Of a stretch of DNA of 64,000 nt, positions 43,752 through 52,885 are shown piece by piece. Below the pieces are notes generated by a model. That model saw only the letters and a program-made list of their open reading frames with translations. It did no database searches and had not been told where the DNA came from. The stretch spans positions 5,208,001 through 5,272,000 of the forward strand of contig NZ_AP031498.1 of assembly GCF_042854845.1 (NCBI RefSeq), written 5' to 3'. The stretch comes from Maricurvus nonylphenolicus. GTDB lineage: Bacteria; Pseudomonadota; Gammaproteobacteria; Pseudomonadales; Cellvibrionaceae. Position 1 is the first letter of the stretch. Every line of letters begins with the position of its first letter. Position numbers and translations under genes: made by a program.

Positions 43752-46193
43752 TTATATTGCTAAATATTCAGGCTGACGCAAAAACGCCAACACCTGATCG
43801 GCAGGCATGGGTTTGGAGAACATATAACCCTGGGCCTCGTGACAGTCATTGGCCACCAGGAACGACAGCTGATCGGCAGACTCGATACCTTCCGCCACTA
43901 TCTTTAATCCCAATTTCAGACACATGTCCATGATCGCCTGCACAATGGTGCGATCCTCTCCTTCAAAGGCAATTTGCGAGACAAAACTGCGATCAATTTT
44001 TACTGCATCAATGGGCAACCGTCGCAAGAAGGTCAGTGATGAATAACCGGTACCAAAATCATCGAGACTGATGGTAACGCCATGTCTACGCAGCGCCGAC
44101 AAATGCTGACTGGCCTGCGCCTCGTCTTCCAGCAAACTGGTTTCGGTCACTTCAAGATCCAGACGCTGCAGCGGCACGCCAAAATGCCCAGCCATATCAA
44201 TAATCTGGCTGACAATGGAGGGCTGCGCCAACTGCCGCGGTGAAATATTGATAGCGACACGTACGCCTTCAGGTAGATGCGCGCCCCACTGCTGCAATTG
44301 GTTTAACGCTTCACCCAACACCCAATTGCCGAGATCAAAAATAAGATGACTCTCTTCAGCCAGCGGAATAAATTCTGCCGGCGAGACTAAACCTCGCTCC
44401 GGATGATTCCAGCGAATCAACGCCTCAAGGCCAATAACCTGCATGGTTTGCAGATGCACTTTCGGTTGGTAATAGAGTTCAAACTCACCCTTGCGCAACC
44501 CCTCGTGAATGGCGTGCTCCAAACTCAGGCGTTCATGCACCTGCTGATTAATGGCTTCAGTGAAAATATGGTAATTATTCTTACCTTGCGCCTTGGCCTC
44601 ATACATGGCCAAGTCTGCGTTGCGCAGTAAGGTATCGGCATCGTCACCATCGCCGGGGTAAATAGCCACACCCACACTGGCACTGACACAGGTTTCCGAT
44701 CCCATCAGCATAATCGGCGCATTCAGGCTTTCAATAATACGCTCTGCGACAACAGCGGCCTCGTGCACCTGTTTAATGTCGGTGATAACCGCATTAAATT
44801 CATCGCCACCACGACGACTGACCAACGCATTGCGACTGGATACCACAGAGTCGGCAGCCAACACTTCACTTTGTCGAATATTGTCTTTTAAGCGCTTGGC
44901 TATCTGGATTAACAGCTCGTCACCCGCCGCATGGCCAAGGCTATCATTGACCTTTTTAAAATCATCCAGGTCAATAAAAAACACCGCCAACTTACTGTTG
45001 TCGCGGTTGGATTTTTTTATCGCGGCTGTCAATGTTCGCTTGAGGGTCGAACGGTTGGGCAAACCGGTTAGCGGATCAAAAAATGCCAACTCTCGAATGC
45101 GGCGGCTCGATTCATCAAGTTTTTCACCCATATGCTGAAAAGCCAGCGCCAGCTCACCCAACTCATCCTTACTGTTGACCTGCAGCGGCTGTTTGTAATT
45201 GCCCTGCGCGACACGGCGAGTAGCATCAATTAAACGGTCAACCGGGCCAATGACCATGCGCAGCACCTGCAAATAAAAAATCAGCCCGGTTAGCAGCAAC
45301 ACCACCAGCAGCGCGGGAACAATCACCCACAAAAAATTCAGAACGCTACTGTTAATGGCATCTTCATCAATTAATGCCCCCAGCCAAAAACCTTCACTTA
45401 GGTTACGCAAGCTTAACAATAAATTATGGTCATCAACCTCAAGGTGAACCTGGCTGTGGCCGTGCTCATCGACACTCATGGCTTGCATGGTATCTACGCT
45501 TAGGTTGGTAAACTCTAAATTCTCGCCACCAACAAACACTTCACCAAAATCACTGACAAAAAAGAACTTCGCATTACGCTGCTCGGTCTGTTTCAGCATT
45601 TCCTGCCAGGGCTCAATACTGTACCAAACCACCACATAACCCATGACGCGACTTTCTCTTTGCAGCGTCGTTTTGTTGCGCGCATCTCGAATTACCGGCA
45701 CCACACCTTCAACGGTTTGCCTGGGCCCGCCGAAACCATCACGCAGAATGACTCGCACCTGGTTATCTTCCAGCTCATCGCGACTAAAAGCCCCTAAATC
45801 CGCTGCCACCTTTTCTCGTCCGAGGGAAAAATAGGTATCGAGCTTGCCCTCAGCCCCGTACAAACCAATCGCTTTAATAGAGGGGTTAATTCGACCGTAA
45901 CCGGCAAACAATCTAAGCACCGCCGGCTGCATAAGATAGGGCCGCACATCAACATTGGTTTCAAAGTATTTGCCCAGTACACCGTCGACCGCAATTTGTC
46001 GGGTCACCTGTTTTAATTTATGTACCTCTGCGGTGGCGTTGAGCTCCAACTGCCCCAACATGTCCTGTTGATAATGCAGCGCCTCGGAGCGCAGCTTGTT
46101 TTCAAAATACCAATAGGCACCCACACAGGTCAGCAGGAGCGGCACCAGCCCCAGCAAAAAGGAAATCAAGATAAGTTTAAGTCTTAAGCCCAC
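43752..46193 (-). CDS. MbaA-like membrane GGDEF-EAL protein
   Basis: An 813-residue cyclic-di-GMP protein. Membrane helices at about 5-27 and 288-312 flank a periplasmic sensor; a HAMP linker follows (about 313-365), then GGDEF with intact RRGGDEF (about 380-545) and EAL with EALIRW and DDFGTGYSS (about 560-800). It starts with GTG two bases behind the stop of an upstream PotD-like gene. In Vibrio cholerae NspS (PotD-like) binds norspermidine and controls MbaA, a membrane GGDEF-EAL protein in the same order. The same role is inferred here. Confidence 0.85.
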   Translation of the reverse strand: MGLRLKLILISFLLGLVPLLLTCVGAYWYFENKLRSEALHYQQDMLGQLELNATAEVHKLKQVTRQIAVDGVLGKYFETNVDVRPYLMQPAVLRLFAGYGRINPSIKAIGLYGAEGKLDTYFSLGREKVAADLGAFSRDELEDNQVRVILRDGFGGPRQTVEGVVPVIRDARNKTTLQRESRVMGYVVVWYSIEPWQEMLKQTEQRNAKFFFVSDFGEVFVGGENLEFTNLSVDTMQAMSVDEHGHSQVHLEVDDHNLLLSLRNLSEGFWLGALIDEDAINSSVLNFLWVIVPALLVVLLLTGLIFYLQVLRMVIGPVDRLIDATRRVAQGNYKQPLQVNSKDELGELALAFQHMGEKLDESSRRIRELAFFDPLTGLPNRSTLKRTLTAAIKKSNRDNSKLAVFFIDLDDFKKVNDSLGHAAGDELLIQIAKRLKDNIRQSEVLAADSVVSSRNALVSRRGGDEFNAVITDIKQVHEAAVVAERIIESLNAPIMLMGSETCVSASVGVAIYPGDGDDADTLLRNADLAMYEAKAQGKNNYHIFTEAINQQVHERLSLEHAIHEGLRKGEFELYYQPKVHLQTMQVIGLEALIRWNHPERGLVSPAEFIPLAEESHLIFDLGNWVLGEALNQLQQWGAHLPEGVRVAINISPRQLAQPSIVSQIIDMAGHFGVPLQRLDLEVTETSLLEDEAQASQHLSALRRHGVTISLDDFGTGYSSLTFLRRLPIDAVKIDRSFVSQIAFEGEDRTIVQAIMDMCLKLGLKIVAEGIESADQLSFLVANDCHEAQGYMFSKPMPADQVLAFLRQPEYLAI

Positions 46194-46195
46194 GG

Positions 46196-47239
46196 TTAAT
46201 CCTTTTCCAACTGCTGCACTAGCCGCATCATAAGGGTGTTCTGAAAGCGCTTTAATTCCGCATCAGGAACTGGCGGCACAACCAATTTGCTCATCACTTG
46301 CGCCGGGGGATATACCAGCGGATTATTGCGAATGTCGTCTGCGATCAGCGCGCTTGCCGCCTGAAAAGGCGAGGCAAAATGCAGATACTCGGCGTTGCGT
46401 GCAGACACCTCCGGTCGCGCAAAGAAACGTATAAAATCCTCAGCCGCACTGCGGTTTGGCGCCTGCGCATTAATCACCAGAAAATCCACCCACAACACAC
46501 TGCCCTCCTCGGGCACAACAAAATCGACTTGCTCACTCCACTCCTGCAACCTTAACGCATCACCGTTGTACATGGCCGCAACACTCACCTGGCCACTGAC
46601 CAGCCCGGCATGTTTACTCGGATCCATATATTGGTAGCTGTTGACATAGGGGTGCTGCGCCAGGAGAAGGTTTTCGATGGCCCGAAGATCCGATTGTGAT
46701 GTCTGATCCGGTAACAGGCCCAACGTCAGGCGCGCGATCTCGAAAAGATCCTGCGACTCAGACAACATGGTAATTTTTCCCTTCAAGGCAGCGGACGGGC
46801 GCAATACATCCACCCAACGTTCAACGGGGGCAACCATCAGATCCCTACGATAGGCCACCCCCAGGGTTCCCCAGGTAAATGGTAGCGCCACCTTAAGCAG
46901 CTCTTGATGGTATTTGGCAATAACCGGCTCCAGCGCCGGAACCTTTAGATCGGCTGGCAGGGGGGCCAGGGCATTGACCTTTAGATAGGGGTGAAACAGC
47001 TGTCCGGCACCGACAACAATATCAATCTGGTCCCGGTAATGCAGGAAGAAGTCACTGTCTTTTTGGTTATCACTGCTGTACCAGATCTCCCTGACATTGA
47101 CCTGGTACTCCTCGCTGAATGCGGTCAAAAGGCCGGGATCGAAATATTCCGGCCAGGTATAAACCAACAACTCGCGCTGCGCTCCGACAACCCCTGTCGC
47201 CAAGCCGCTCAATACCAGCAGTAATACACCCTTCAGCAC
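46196..47239 (-). CDS. NspS-like polyamine-binding periplasmic protein
   Basis: A 347-residue PotD/PotF-type binding protein with a signal peptide (about 1-20). It has the polyamine-site start LLVYTWPEYFDP with the conserved Trp, a second-lobe segment TWGTLGVAYRRDLM and AAMYNGDALRLQEW. No Pot permease or ATPase genes are next to it; instead the GGDEF-EAL gene follows by two bases. This makes it a sensor more than a transporter part. It starts with GTG. Confidence 0.85.
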   Translation of the reverse strand: MLKGVLLLVLSGLATGVVGAQRELLVYTWPEYFDPGLLTAFSEEYQVNVREIWYSSDNQKDSDFFLHYRDQIDIVVGAGQLFHPYLKVNALAPLPADLKVPALEPVIAKYHQELLKVALPFTWGTLGVAYRRDLMVAPVERWVDVLRPSAALKGKITMLSESQDLFEIARLTLGLLPDQTSQSDLRAIENLLLAQHPYVNSYQYMDPSKHAGLVSGQVSVAAMYNGDALRLQEWSEQVDFVVPEEGSVLWVDFLVINAQAPNRSAAEDFIRFFARPEVSARNAEYLHFASPFQAASALIADDIRNNPLVYPPAQVMSKLVVPPVPDAELKRFQNTLMMRLVQQLEKD

Positions 47240-47319
47240 CTATCACGGTCTCCCAGAACACTAACCTAGCCACAATTAGCATTAAGTATAAGCCGGGCTA
47301 CGGATTATGACCTGTTGGT

Positions 47320-47790
47320 TTACATCCCAAACGCATTACCACTGCGCTTGCGCACAGCCTGGGGCACAAAATCCTCATCCTTGGCTAACTGGAAGGTGGT
47401 CACCTGGTCATTGTCAGTGCGGGTGTAACAGGTGACAAAGAACTCCTCGGGAACCCCGTTGCGGCGCTCGTCCTCATAGACTTCAGCCACAAAAAACACC
47501 TTATGGCGCCCAGCCCCCTCATCGGTGCGGGTCGAATGCAGATCCAGTGACAGCACCCGCAGGCGCCGCCCCAGATTATTGCGGGCGTGGGCATCACAGG
47601 CTTTCTGTGCCTCTTCCAGACTAAAGCCGCGATATTTGTACTGCCCAGCCGAATCGCTGGAGAAGCTCAGCTGCTTTACGATCAGCGTACTAAATATCGA
47701 CACGGCAATAACGGTCAACGCCGCCAGCACTAACAACATGCCCTGCTTAGCCGCTGACATACCTGGCTTTTTCTGTTTCCCCTTACTCAT
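47320..47790 (-). CDS. Small membrane-anchored protein of unknown function
   Basis: A 156-residue protein with a basic N-terminus (KGKQKKPG), one membrane helix (about 17-40; MLLVLAALTVIAVSIFSTLIV), and a soluble C-terminal part with a possible three-strand core (KVFFVAEVYED, EEFFVTCYTRTD). I recognise no family. It starts 10 bases behind the thiI stop and is probably cotranscribed with it. Confidence 0.6.
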   Translation of the reverse strand: MSKGKQKKPGMSAAKQGMLLVLAALTVIAVSIFSTLIVKQLSFSSDSAGQYKYRGFSLEEAQKACDAHARNNLGRRLRVLSLDLHSTRTDEGAGRHKVFFVAEVYEDERRNGVPEEFFVTCYTRTDNDQVTTFQLAKDEDFVPQAVRKRSGNAFGM

Positions 47791-47799
47791 GACTACCCA

Positions 47800-49275
47800 C
47801 TACTGCGGACGATAAACGCCCAAATTCTTATAACCGGCATCTTTCAAGTGTGCCGCATGTAACTGACTCATGATGCCCTTTTCACAGTAGAGCAGATATT
47901 CTTTTTCCTTCGCCAAACCGGGGAAGTCCGTATTTAAGCGGAAGAAAGGAATCTTGATAACCTCGACACCTTCCAGGGTTAACGGCTTCAACTCTTCCTC
48001 ATCCGGGTGGCGGATATCCACAATGACCTGATTACCGGTGACCTGCTCGACCTGATCGACTTGCACGTCCTCATCGAGGTCATTGATCACCTCATCAATG
48101 CCCACCATACGGCGCTCATCGATAGCGCGCTCCAGTACAGCCATATCGAACTTGGTCTCTTCGTGCTGAATACGATCAAGCTTGGCGCGGGTGGTCGGCT
48201 TGCGGGAAATCACGCCGCAATACTCGGGAATATTGGCCGAGAAATCCTCGGTACCGATCTTACGCGAGGTTTCGATAATATCGCCCTTATCCATGGTAAT
48301 CAGCGGGCGTAACACCAATGTGTCAGTCACCTCATCGATCACCGTCAGGTTGGTCAAGGTCTGGCTGGACACCTGGGCAATCGCCTCACCGGTGACCAAT
48401 GCCTGAATATCCATAATCTCCGCCAGCTTGCTGGCCGCACGTAACATCATGCGTTTGAGCACCACCCCCATCTGGGAGTTATCCACCTGCTGCAAGATTT
48501 CGTCCACCACACCCTCAAACGGAATGGTGACAAACTTGACCTTGTGGGAGGCACCATATTTTTGCCACAGGTAGTAAGCGATTTCCTTTACCGCCACCTC
48601 ATGGGCTCGACCACCCAGGTTAAAGAAGCAATAGTGAGTGCGAATACCGCGCTTGATGGTGAGATAGCTGGATACGGTGGAATCAAAGCCGCCGGACACC
48701 AGCGACAGTACCGGCTCCTGCGAGCCCAGTGGGAAGCCCCCCAGGCCCGGTTTGCGATCCAGCAACACATAATAGGCGTTACTGTGCACTTCCAAGTGCA
48801 CAGTAATATCCGGGTTCTTTAACTTCACCCCGGCCGCTTCGGTATTCTGGTTCAGGCCGCCACCGATATAGCGTTCTACATCGATGGATTTAAAACCCTG
48901 CACATTGCCGCGTTTGACCCGCACACAAAAGGTTTTGCCCTTCAGAGCATCGCCCCATAGCTTAAAGGTCTGCTGGTACATTTCCTCTACAGCTGAGTCG
49001 TAATCACTCATATCCGGTAGAGGGAAGGGCACCACTTCTGAGAAATTGGCCACACCTGGGGTATGGGACAACACCTCCGCCACCTGGGCGGTTAGCTGTC
49101 TGCCAGTGCTCTCGGCGTGCACTTCAATCTTGTCCCACTCGCGAGTCACCCGAATATCTCTATCCAGAGGCTTAAGCAACGACTTGAGGTTGACTTTGAG
49201 CTGCTTGGTAAAGCGCTTGCGCACCGGTGCGCTCTTGATGGTGATTTCAGGGAAGAGTTTGACAATAAAATGCAT
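47800..49275 (-). CDS. thiI: tRNA sulfurtransferase / thiamine sulphur carrier ThiI with rhodanese domain
   Basis: A 491-residue enzyme for 4-thiouridine in tRNA and sulphur delivery in thiamine synthesis. It has the NFLD/THUMP region (N-terminus LFPEITIKSAPVRKRF to about 170), the PP-loop LSLVSGGFDSTVSSY (about 190-203) and a C-terminal rhodanese domain with the catalytic Cys in LLYCEKGIMSQ. The rhodanese form is typical of gammaproteobacteria. Confidence 0.96.
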   Translation of the reverse strand: MHFIVKLFPEITIKSAPVRKRFTKQLKVNLKSLLKPLDRDIRVTREWDKIEVHAESTGRQLTAQVAEVLSHTPGVANFSEVVPFPLPDMSDYDSAVEEMYQQTFKLWGDALKGKTFCVRVKRGNVQGFKSIDVERYIGGGLNQNTEAAGVKLKNPDITVHLEVHSNAYYVLLDRKPGLGGFPLGSQEPVLSLVSGGFDSTVSSYLTIKRGIRTHYCFFNLGGRAHEVAVKEIAYYLWQKYGASHKVKFVTIPFEGVVDEILQQVDNSQMGVVLKRMMLRAASKLAEIMDIQALVTGEAIAQVSSQTLTNLTVIDEVTDTLVLRPLITMDKGDIIETSRKIGTEDFSANIPEYCGVISRKPTTRAKLDRIQHEETKFDMAVLERAIDERRMVGIDEVINDLDEDVQVDQVEQVTGNQVIVDIRHPDEEELKPLTLEGVEVIKIPFFRLNTDFPGLAKEKEYLLYCEKGIMSQLHAAHLKDAGYKNLGVYRPQ

Positions 49276-49488
49276 AGTCGCGGTTCTTTGGAACTTTTAT
49301 AAGGAACTTTAATTTAAGACGCGCGATTATAAAGCAAGCCGAAGGCCGCCAACAGCACATTTAAAAAACCCCCAAATCGTTACAACACACAACCTGCACA
49401 CAGGTTCGGCCGCGTTTTTGCATCAAGAAAGCCTTTTTAAGATTCCAATGGCATAATTGAATCGCGTCCACTATTAAAGGGGTTATCC

Positions 49489-50469
49489 ATGCACGAATTT
49501 CCACAGCAAAATGTCGAGGAGTCTCGAATTTATGCTGAAGAAACCGATCAGCCGTTGCCTGAAGTGCTCAACCCAAGAACACGCTATGCGTTTTTCAGCA
49601 CGATTGCCAAGGGCGGCAAATCTCTGATCAAGTCGTGTCGGGATCTGCATCTGCGCCGCACAGTTTGCTACAAGACACTCAGACCAGAGTTTATTGGCGA
49701 CCCTATAGAAACCCGTCGACTGCTGCGCGAGGCGCGCATTTCGGCGATGCTGCAACACCCCAACACTGTCCCCACCTATGAGATCGGTCGCGATAATCGT
49801 GGCCACTATTACTTCACCATGAAACTGGTGCACGGCTACACCTTGCGGGAAGTGCTGGACTATCGCGAGCGCTATGACTTGACCCAGCTCATGGAGCTGA
49901 TGGTGCAAGTTGCGCGAGCATTGGGTTATGCCCATTCACGTGGTGTAGTGCACCGCGATATCAAGCCAGAAAACATTCTGATCGGTCCCTATGGTGAGGT
50001 GCTGGTACTGGACTGGGGGCTGGCCAAGGTCTGGCACAAGGATATGTCCGAGAAGGAAGAACTCAAGGAAGATGAGTCCCTGATAGAGGAAGCCACTCTC
50101 AATACAAAACTCAGCGGTAAAGGCATGACCGGTGAAGGCAAATTACAGGGCACGGTGATGTATATGTCGCCAGAGCAAATTGATCGCGACCCGGGCATTG
50201 CCGGTCAGTCTGATCTGTATAGCCTGGGGGCCATTCTTTATGAAATCCTCACCGGCGTTACGCCGTTTCAGGGGGATGTGGTGCGGACGGTTCTCGAGCA
50301 AGTTCGCAATGAAGTGCCCGCAGACCCCCGCAATATGACCAGTGCCAGAATACCGGATGAACTAGCTGAACTTACCATGAGCTGTCTAAAGAAAGACCCT
50401 CAGGATCGCCCCACCTCGGCGGATGAGGTGTTGCGCATCTTCAGGGAAGGCTGGACTTACGGAGGCTAG
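49489..50469 (+). CDS. Serine/threonine protein kinase
   Basis: A 326-residue Hanks-type kinase without membrane helix. It has the catalytic Lys62 (YKTL), Glu81, HRDIKPEN (155-162), DWG (175-177) in place of DFG, and SPEQ. The glycine loop is reduced (AKGGKS, lacking the third Gly). After DWG comes an acidic insertion (EKEELKEDES). No PASTA or other sensor domain follows. It is directly joined (TAG-ATG) to the phosphatase gene, so the pair probably controls a common target, which is unknown. Confidence 0.88.
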   Translation: MHEFPQQNVEESRIYAEETDQPLPEVLNPRTRYAFFSTIAKGGKSLIKSCRDLHLRRTVCYKTLRPEFIGDPIETRRLLREARISAMLQHPNTVPTYEIGRDNRGHYYFTMKLVHGYTLREVLDYRERYDLTQLMELMVQVARALGYAHSRGVVHRDIKPENILIGPYGEVLVLDWGLAKVWHKDMSEKEELKEDESLIEEATLNTKLSGKGMTGEGKLQGTVMYMSPEQIDRDPGIAGQSDLYSLGAILYEILTGVTPFQGDVVRTVLEQVRNEVPADPRNMTSARIPDELAELTMSCLKKDPQDRPTSADEVLRIFREGWTYGG

Positions 50470-51261
50470 ATGCCCTACATCGATTTCAATCAGCTGGTGG
50501 AGCTGGAAGCCCAGTGCCAACTGAACAAGTGCCAATCGACCACAGACATCACCTGGCGTAGTGCAGCTCTAAGTGATGTCGGCCGCGTCCGGGAGGTCAA
50601 CGAAGATGCCTTCTATAACGACTCAGAACAAGGCCTGTGGGCAGTCGCTGACGGCATGGGCGGTCTTGCCCGCGGTGATTATGCCAGCGGTGTCGTCGTC
50701 GATGCCTTTTTTCACTACATGAAGGCCAGCAGCATTGCCGGCTGCGTCAGGGATATTGAAATCCGCTTGCGGGAAGCCCATGCGAATTGCCGTAACTCTT
50801 TTAAAAACAAAGGCGAGCGGGTTGGCTCTACCGTGGCGGCACTCTACTACTACGGTGGTTTCGGTTTCCTGTTTTGGGCCGGTGATAGCCGGGTCTATCG
50901 CTTGAGAAATGACGAACTGACATTGTTGACCCGTGACCACACGGTAGCCCAGGACAAAATCGCCAGCGGTGCGCTGACACCGAAGCAGGCGGCCAGACAT
51001 CCTTCAGCACATGTACTCACCCGTGCCGTGGGGGTTCATCAAACCCTGCATCTGGATCTCGATTTCGATCCGGTTCAGGCGGGGGATCGCTTTCTGCTCT
51101 GCAGTGATGGACTCTATAACGAGCTATCTGATGAAGTGCTTCAATCACTGTTAACACAAGGTGAGGTGCAGGAAGCGGTGAAAGCCTTGGTAGATAAGGC
51201 ATTGGATCAGGGCGGCCGCGACAATATTACTGCAATCGTAGTTGATGCTGATGGCACCTGA
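50470..51261 (+). CDS. PP2C-type protein phosphatase
   Basis: A 263-residue metal-dependent Ser/Thr phosphatase. Motifs: VGRVREVNEDAF, VADGMGGLARGDYAS, FLFWAGDSRVYRLR, FLLCSDGLYNELSD and GGRDNITAIVV, which supply the acidic metal ligands. The ATG directly follows the kinase stop, so translation is coupled. It is expected to reverse the kinase. Confidence 0.92.
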   Translation: MPYIDFNQLVELEAQCQLNKCQSTTDITWRSAALSDVGRVREVNEDAFYNDSEQGLWAVADGMGGLARGDYASGVVVDAFFHYMKASSIAGCVRDIEIRLREAHANCRNSFKNKGERVGSTVAALYYYGGFGFLFWAGDSRVYRLRNDELTLLTRDHTVAQDKIASGALTPKQAARHPSAHVLTRAVGVHQTLHLDLDFDPVQAGDRFLLCSDGLYNELSDEVLQSLLTQGEVQEAVKALVDKALDQGGRDNITAIVVDADGT

Positions 51262-51330
51262 TTGAGTTTTAGCTGACGATACTTGGCGTAATCGGCTTTT
51301 ACTTCCGCACTGACAGCAAGGATACTGCAG

Positions 51331-51377
51331 CGCACACATATGGTGCACCACAAACAAACAAGCACAATACTGGTGCG
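51331..51377. promoter_or_regulatory. Two tandem NtrC-like binding sites
   Basis: Sites at 51331-51347 (CGCACA-N5-GGTGCA) and 51361-51377 (AGCACA-N5-GGTGCG) fit the NtrC consensus TGCACC-N5-GGTGCA with two and three changes. Their centres are 30 bp apart, close to three helix turns, which allows cooperative binding. They lie about 170-200 bp upstream of the sigma-54 start, as enhancers do. Confidence 0.7.
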
Positions 51378-51515
51378 CAAATCCGTATTGTGTCGTTGAT
51401 TTCCCTGTGAAGTCTTCCATCGTTCAACCTCTCGCCCCGAAAAAGTGCTCGAATAAACGCGGCTGTGCGCTGTTTTGGACGTAATCTGGTTTCTTATCGA
51501 ACATTTTGGATAAGC

Positions 51516-51530
51516 TGGAACAGAATTTGC
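51516..51530 (+). promoter_or_regulatory. Sigma-54 promoter of GSII gene
   Basis: TGGAACAGAATTTGC fits the -24/-12 consensus TGGCAC-N5-TTGC with one change and has the strict GG-N10-GC spacing. Transcription would start near 51542, about 80 bases before the ATG. Confidence 0.78.
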
Positions 51531-51622
51531 CTACAAACACCACACATGAATATTTCGGGGTTTTCCCCATCCCGGGGGAGACCCCCAAAACTCAATAGAA
51601 ACTTATTGGAGTGATACTCACG

Positions 51623-52639
51623 ATGAAAACTAAGTTGGAATACATCTGGCTTGACGGTTACAAGCCAACTCAAAGCCTGCGTAGCAAAACCATGGTTCGC
51701 GAAAACTTCCAAGGCACCCTGGAAGAGTGCCCAATGTGGTCTTTCGACGGTTCCTCTACCGAGCAAGCTGACGGTGGCGATTCTGACTGCTTACTGAAGC
51801 CAGTTGCGATCATTCCTGATCCAGATCGTAAGAACTCTTACCTGGTAATGACTGAAGTACTGAACGCTGACGGTACCGCACACGAGTCTAACGGCCGTGC
51901 CACCATCGAAGAAGGCGAAGACGACGAAGATTTCTGGTTCGGTTTTGAGCAAGAGTACTTCCTGATCGACACAGATACTGGTCTGCCAGCAGGTTTCCCA
52001 GCCGGCGGTTACCCTGGTCCTCAAGGTCCTTACTACTGTTCAGTAGGTGCCAACAACGCACACGGCCGTAACGTTATCGAAGAGCACCTGGACCTGTGTC
52101 TGGAAGCTGGCCTGAACGTTGAAGGTATCAACGCTGAAGTTGCTGCTGGTCAGTGGGAATTCCAAATCTTCGCTAAAGGCGCCAAGCGCGCTGGTGACGA
52201 AATCTGGCTGGGTCGCTACCTGCTGGAGCGTACTGCTGAGAAATATGGCTACGCTATCGATTGGCATCCTAAGCCTCTGGGTAACACTGACTGGAACGGT
52301 TCCGGTATGCACGCTAACTTCTCTAACAAGGCGATGCGTGAGAACGGTGACGAGGCTGTATTCACCAAGATCTGTGAAGAGTTTGGTAAGAACATCGAGC
52401 GTCACATCAGCGTTTACGGCGCAGACAACGATCAGCGTCTGACTGGTCACCACGAAACTCAGTCTATCGACGAGTTCAGCTACGGCGTATCTGACCGCGG
52501 CGCGTCTATCCGTATCCCTGTTGGCACTGTTGAAGATGGTTGGAAAGGTCGTTTGGAAGACCGTCGTCCAGCGTCTAACGCATGTCCTTACAAGGTTGCT
52601 GCTGCAATCGTTAAAACTACCAATGAAGCTGGCGTATAA
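51623..52639 (+). CDS. glnII: Glutamine synthetase type II (eukaryotic-like)
   Basis: A 338-residue GSII. It has KLEYIWLDGYKPTQSLRSKT, MWSFDGSSTEQADGGDSDC, FGFEQEYFLID, GNTDWNGSGMHANFS and SDRGASIRIP, which are GSII signatures. It is much shorter than GSI and has no adenylylation loop, so it would be controlled by transcription. ATG 51623 is chosen, with GGAG 11 bases upstream; a GTG at 51611 is less likely. Codon use is strongly biased (GGT, CTG, GAC), as in very highly expressed genes. Confidence 0.95.
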   Translation: MKTKLEYIWLDGYKPTQSLRSKTMVRENFQGTLEECPMWSFDGSSTEQADGGDSDCLLKPVAIIPDPDRKNSYLVMTEVLNADGTAHESNGRATIEEGEDDEDFWFGFEQEYFLIDTDTGLPAGFPAGGYPGPQGPYYCSVGANNAHGRNVIEEHLDLCLEAGLNVEGINAEVAAGQWEFQIFAKGAKRAGDEIWLGRYLLERTAEKYGYAIDWHPKPLGNTDWNGSGMHANFSNKAMRENGDEAVFTKICEEFGKNIERHISVYGADNDQRLTGHHETQSIDEFSYGVSDRGASIRIPVGTVEDGWKGRLEDRRPASNACPYKVAAAIVKTTNEAGV

Positions 52640-52670
52640 TCTATCTAGCTGATTTTTAAGTAGTTTTCCA

Positions 52671-52704
52671 AAAAGGCCGCCCCTTAACGGGGTTGGCCTT
52701 TTTT
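52671..52704 (+). terminator. Terminator of GSII gene
   Basis: Stem AAAAGGCC-GCCCC / GGGG-TTGGCCTTTT around TTAAC, then a T-run. It separates GSII from glnA, so glnA needs its own promoter. Confidence 0.88.
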
Positions 52705-52778
52705 ATTGCCTGCCCTTTTATGGCTCACCTCCCTTGCGTCCAGCCCCTAAAACATGAAGAATGCGACTCCATGAAGAA

Positions 52779-52793
52779 GGGCCCGAGGAATGC
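52779..52793 (+). promoter_or_regulatory. Possible sigma-54 promoter of glnA
   Basis: GGGCCCGAGGAATGC keeps the GG-N10-GC spacing and matches TGGCACGRNNNTTGC at all but three positions. Transcription would start near 52805, 80 bases before glnA. I see no convincing NtrC site in the short upstream spacer; the sites near 51.35 kb are over 1 kb away. Confidence 0.4.
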
Positions 52794-52885
52794 TTTTCTC
52801 TGTAGCGCGGTTTTTAGGCACGCTTTTAAACACGCTGTAATACTTTTTAACACACTGTTGGCTTGGCCAATTTTGGAGCATACAC

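Larger units (their letters stand above)
51262..51622. promoter_or_regulatory. Regulatory region upstream of GSII (non-coding, 361 bp)
   Basis: No gene is seen here. It holds the two NtrC-like sites and the sigma-54 promoter described separately, plus a leader of about 80 bases before the GSII start. A short palindrome GGGGTTTTCCCC-like stretch (51557-51570) in the leader has no known role. Confidence 0.7.
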
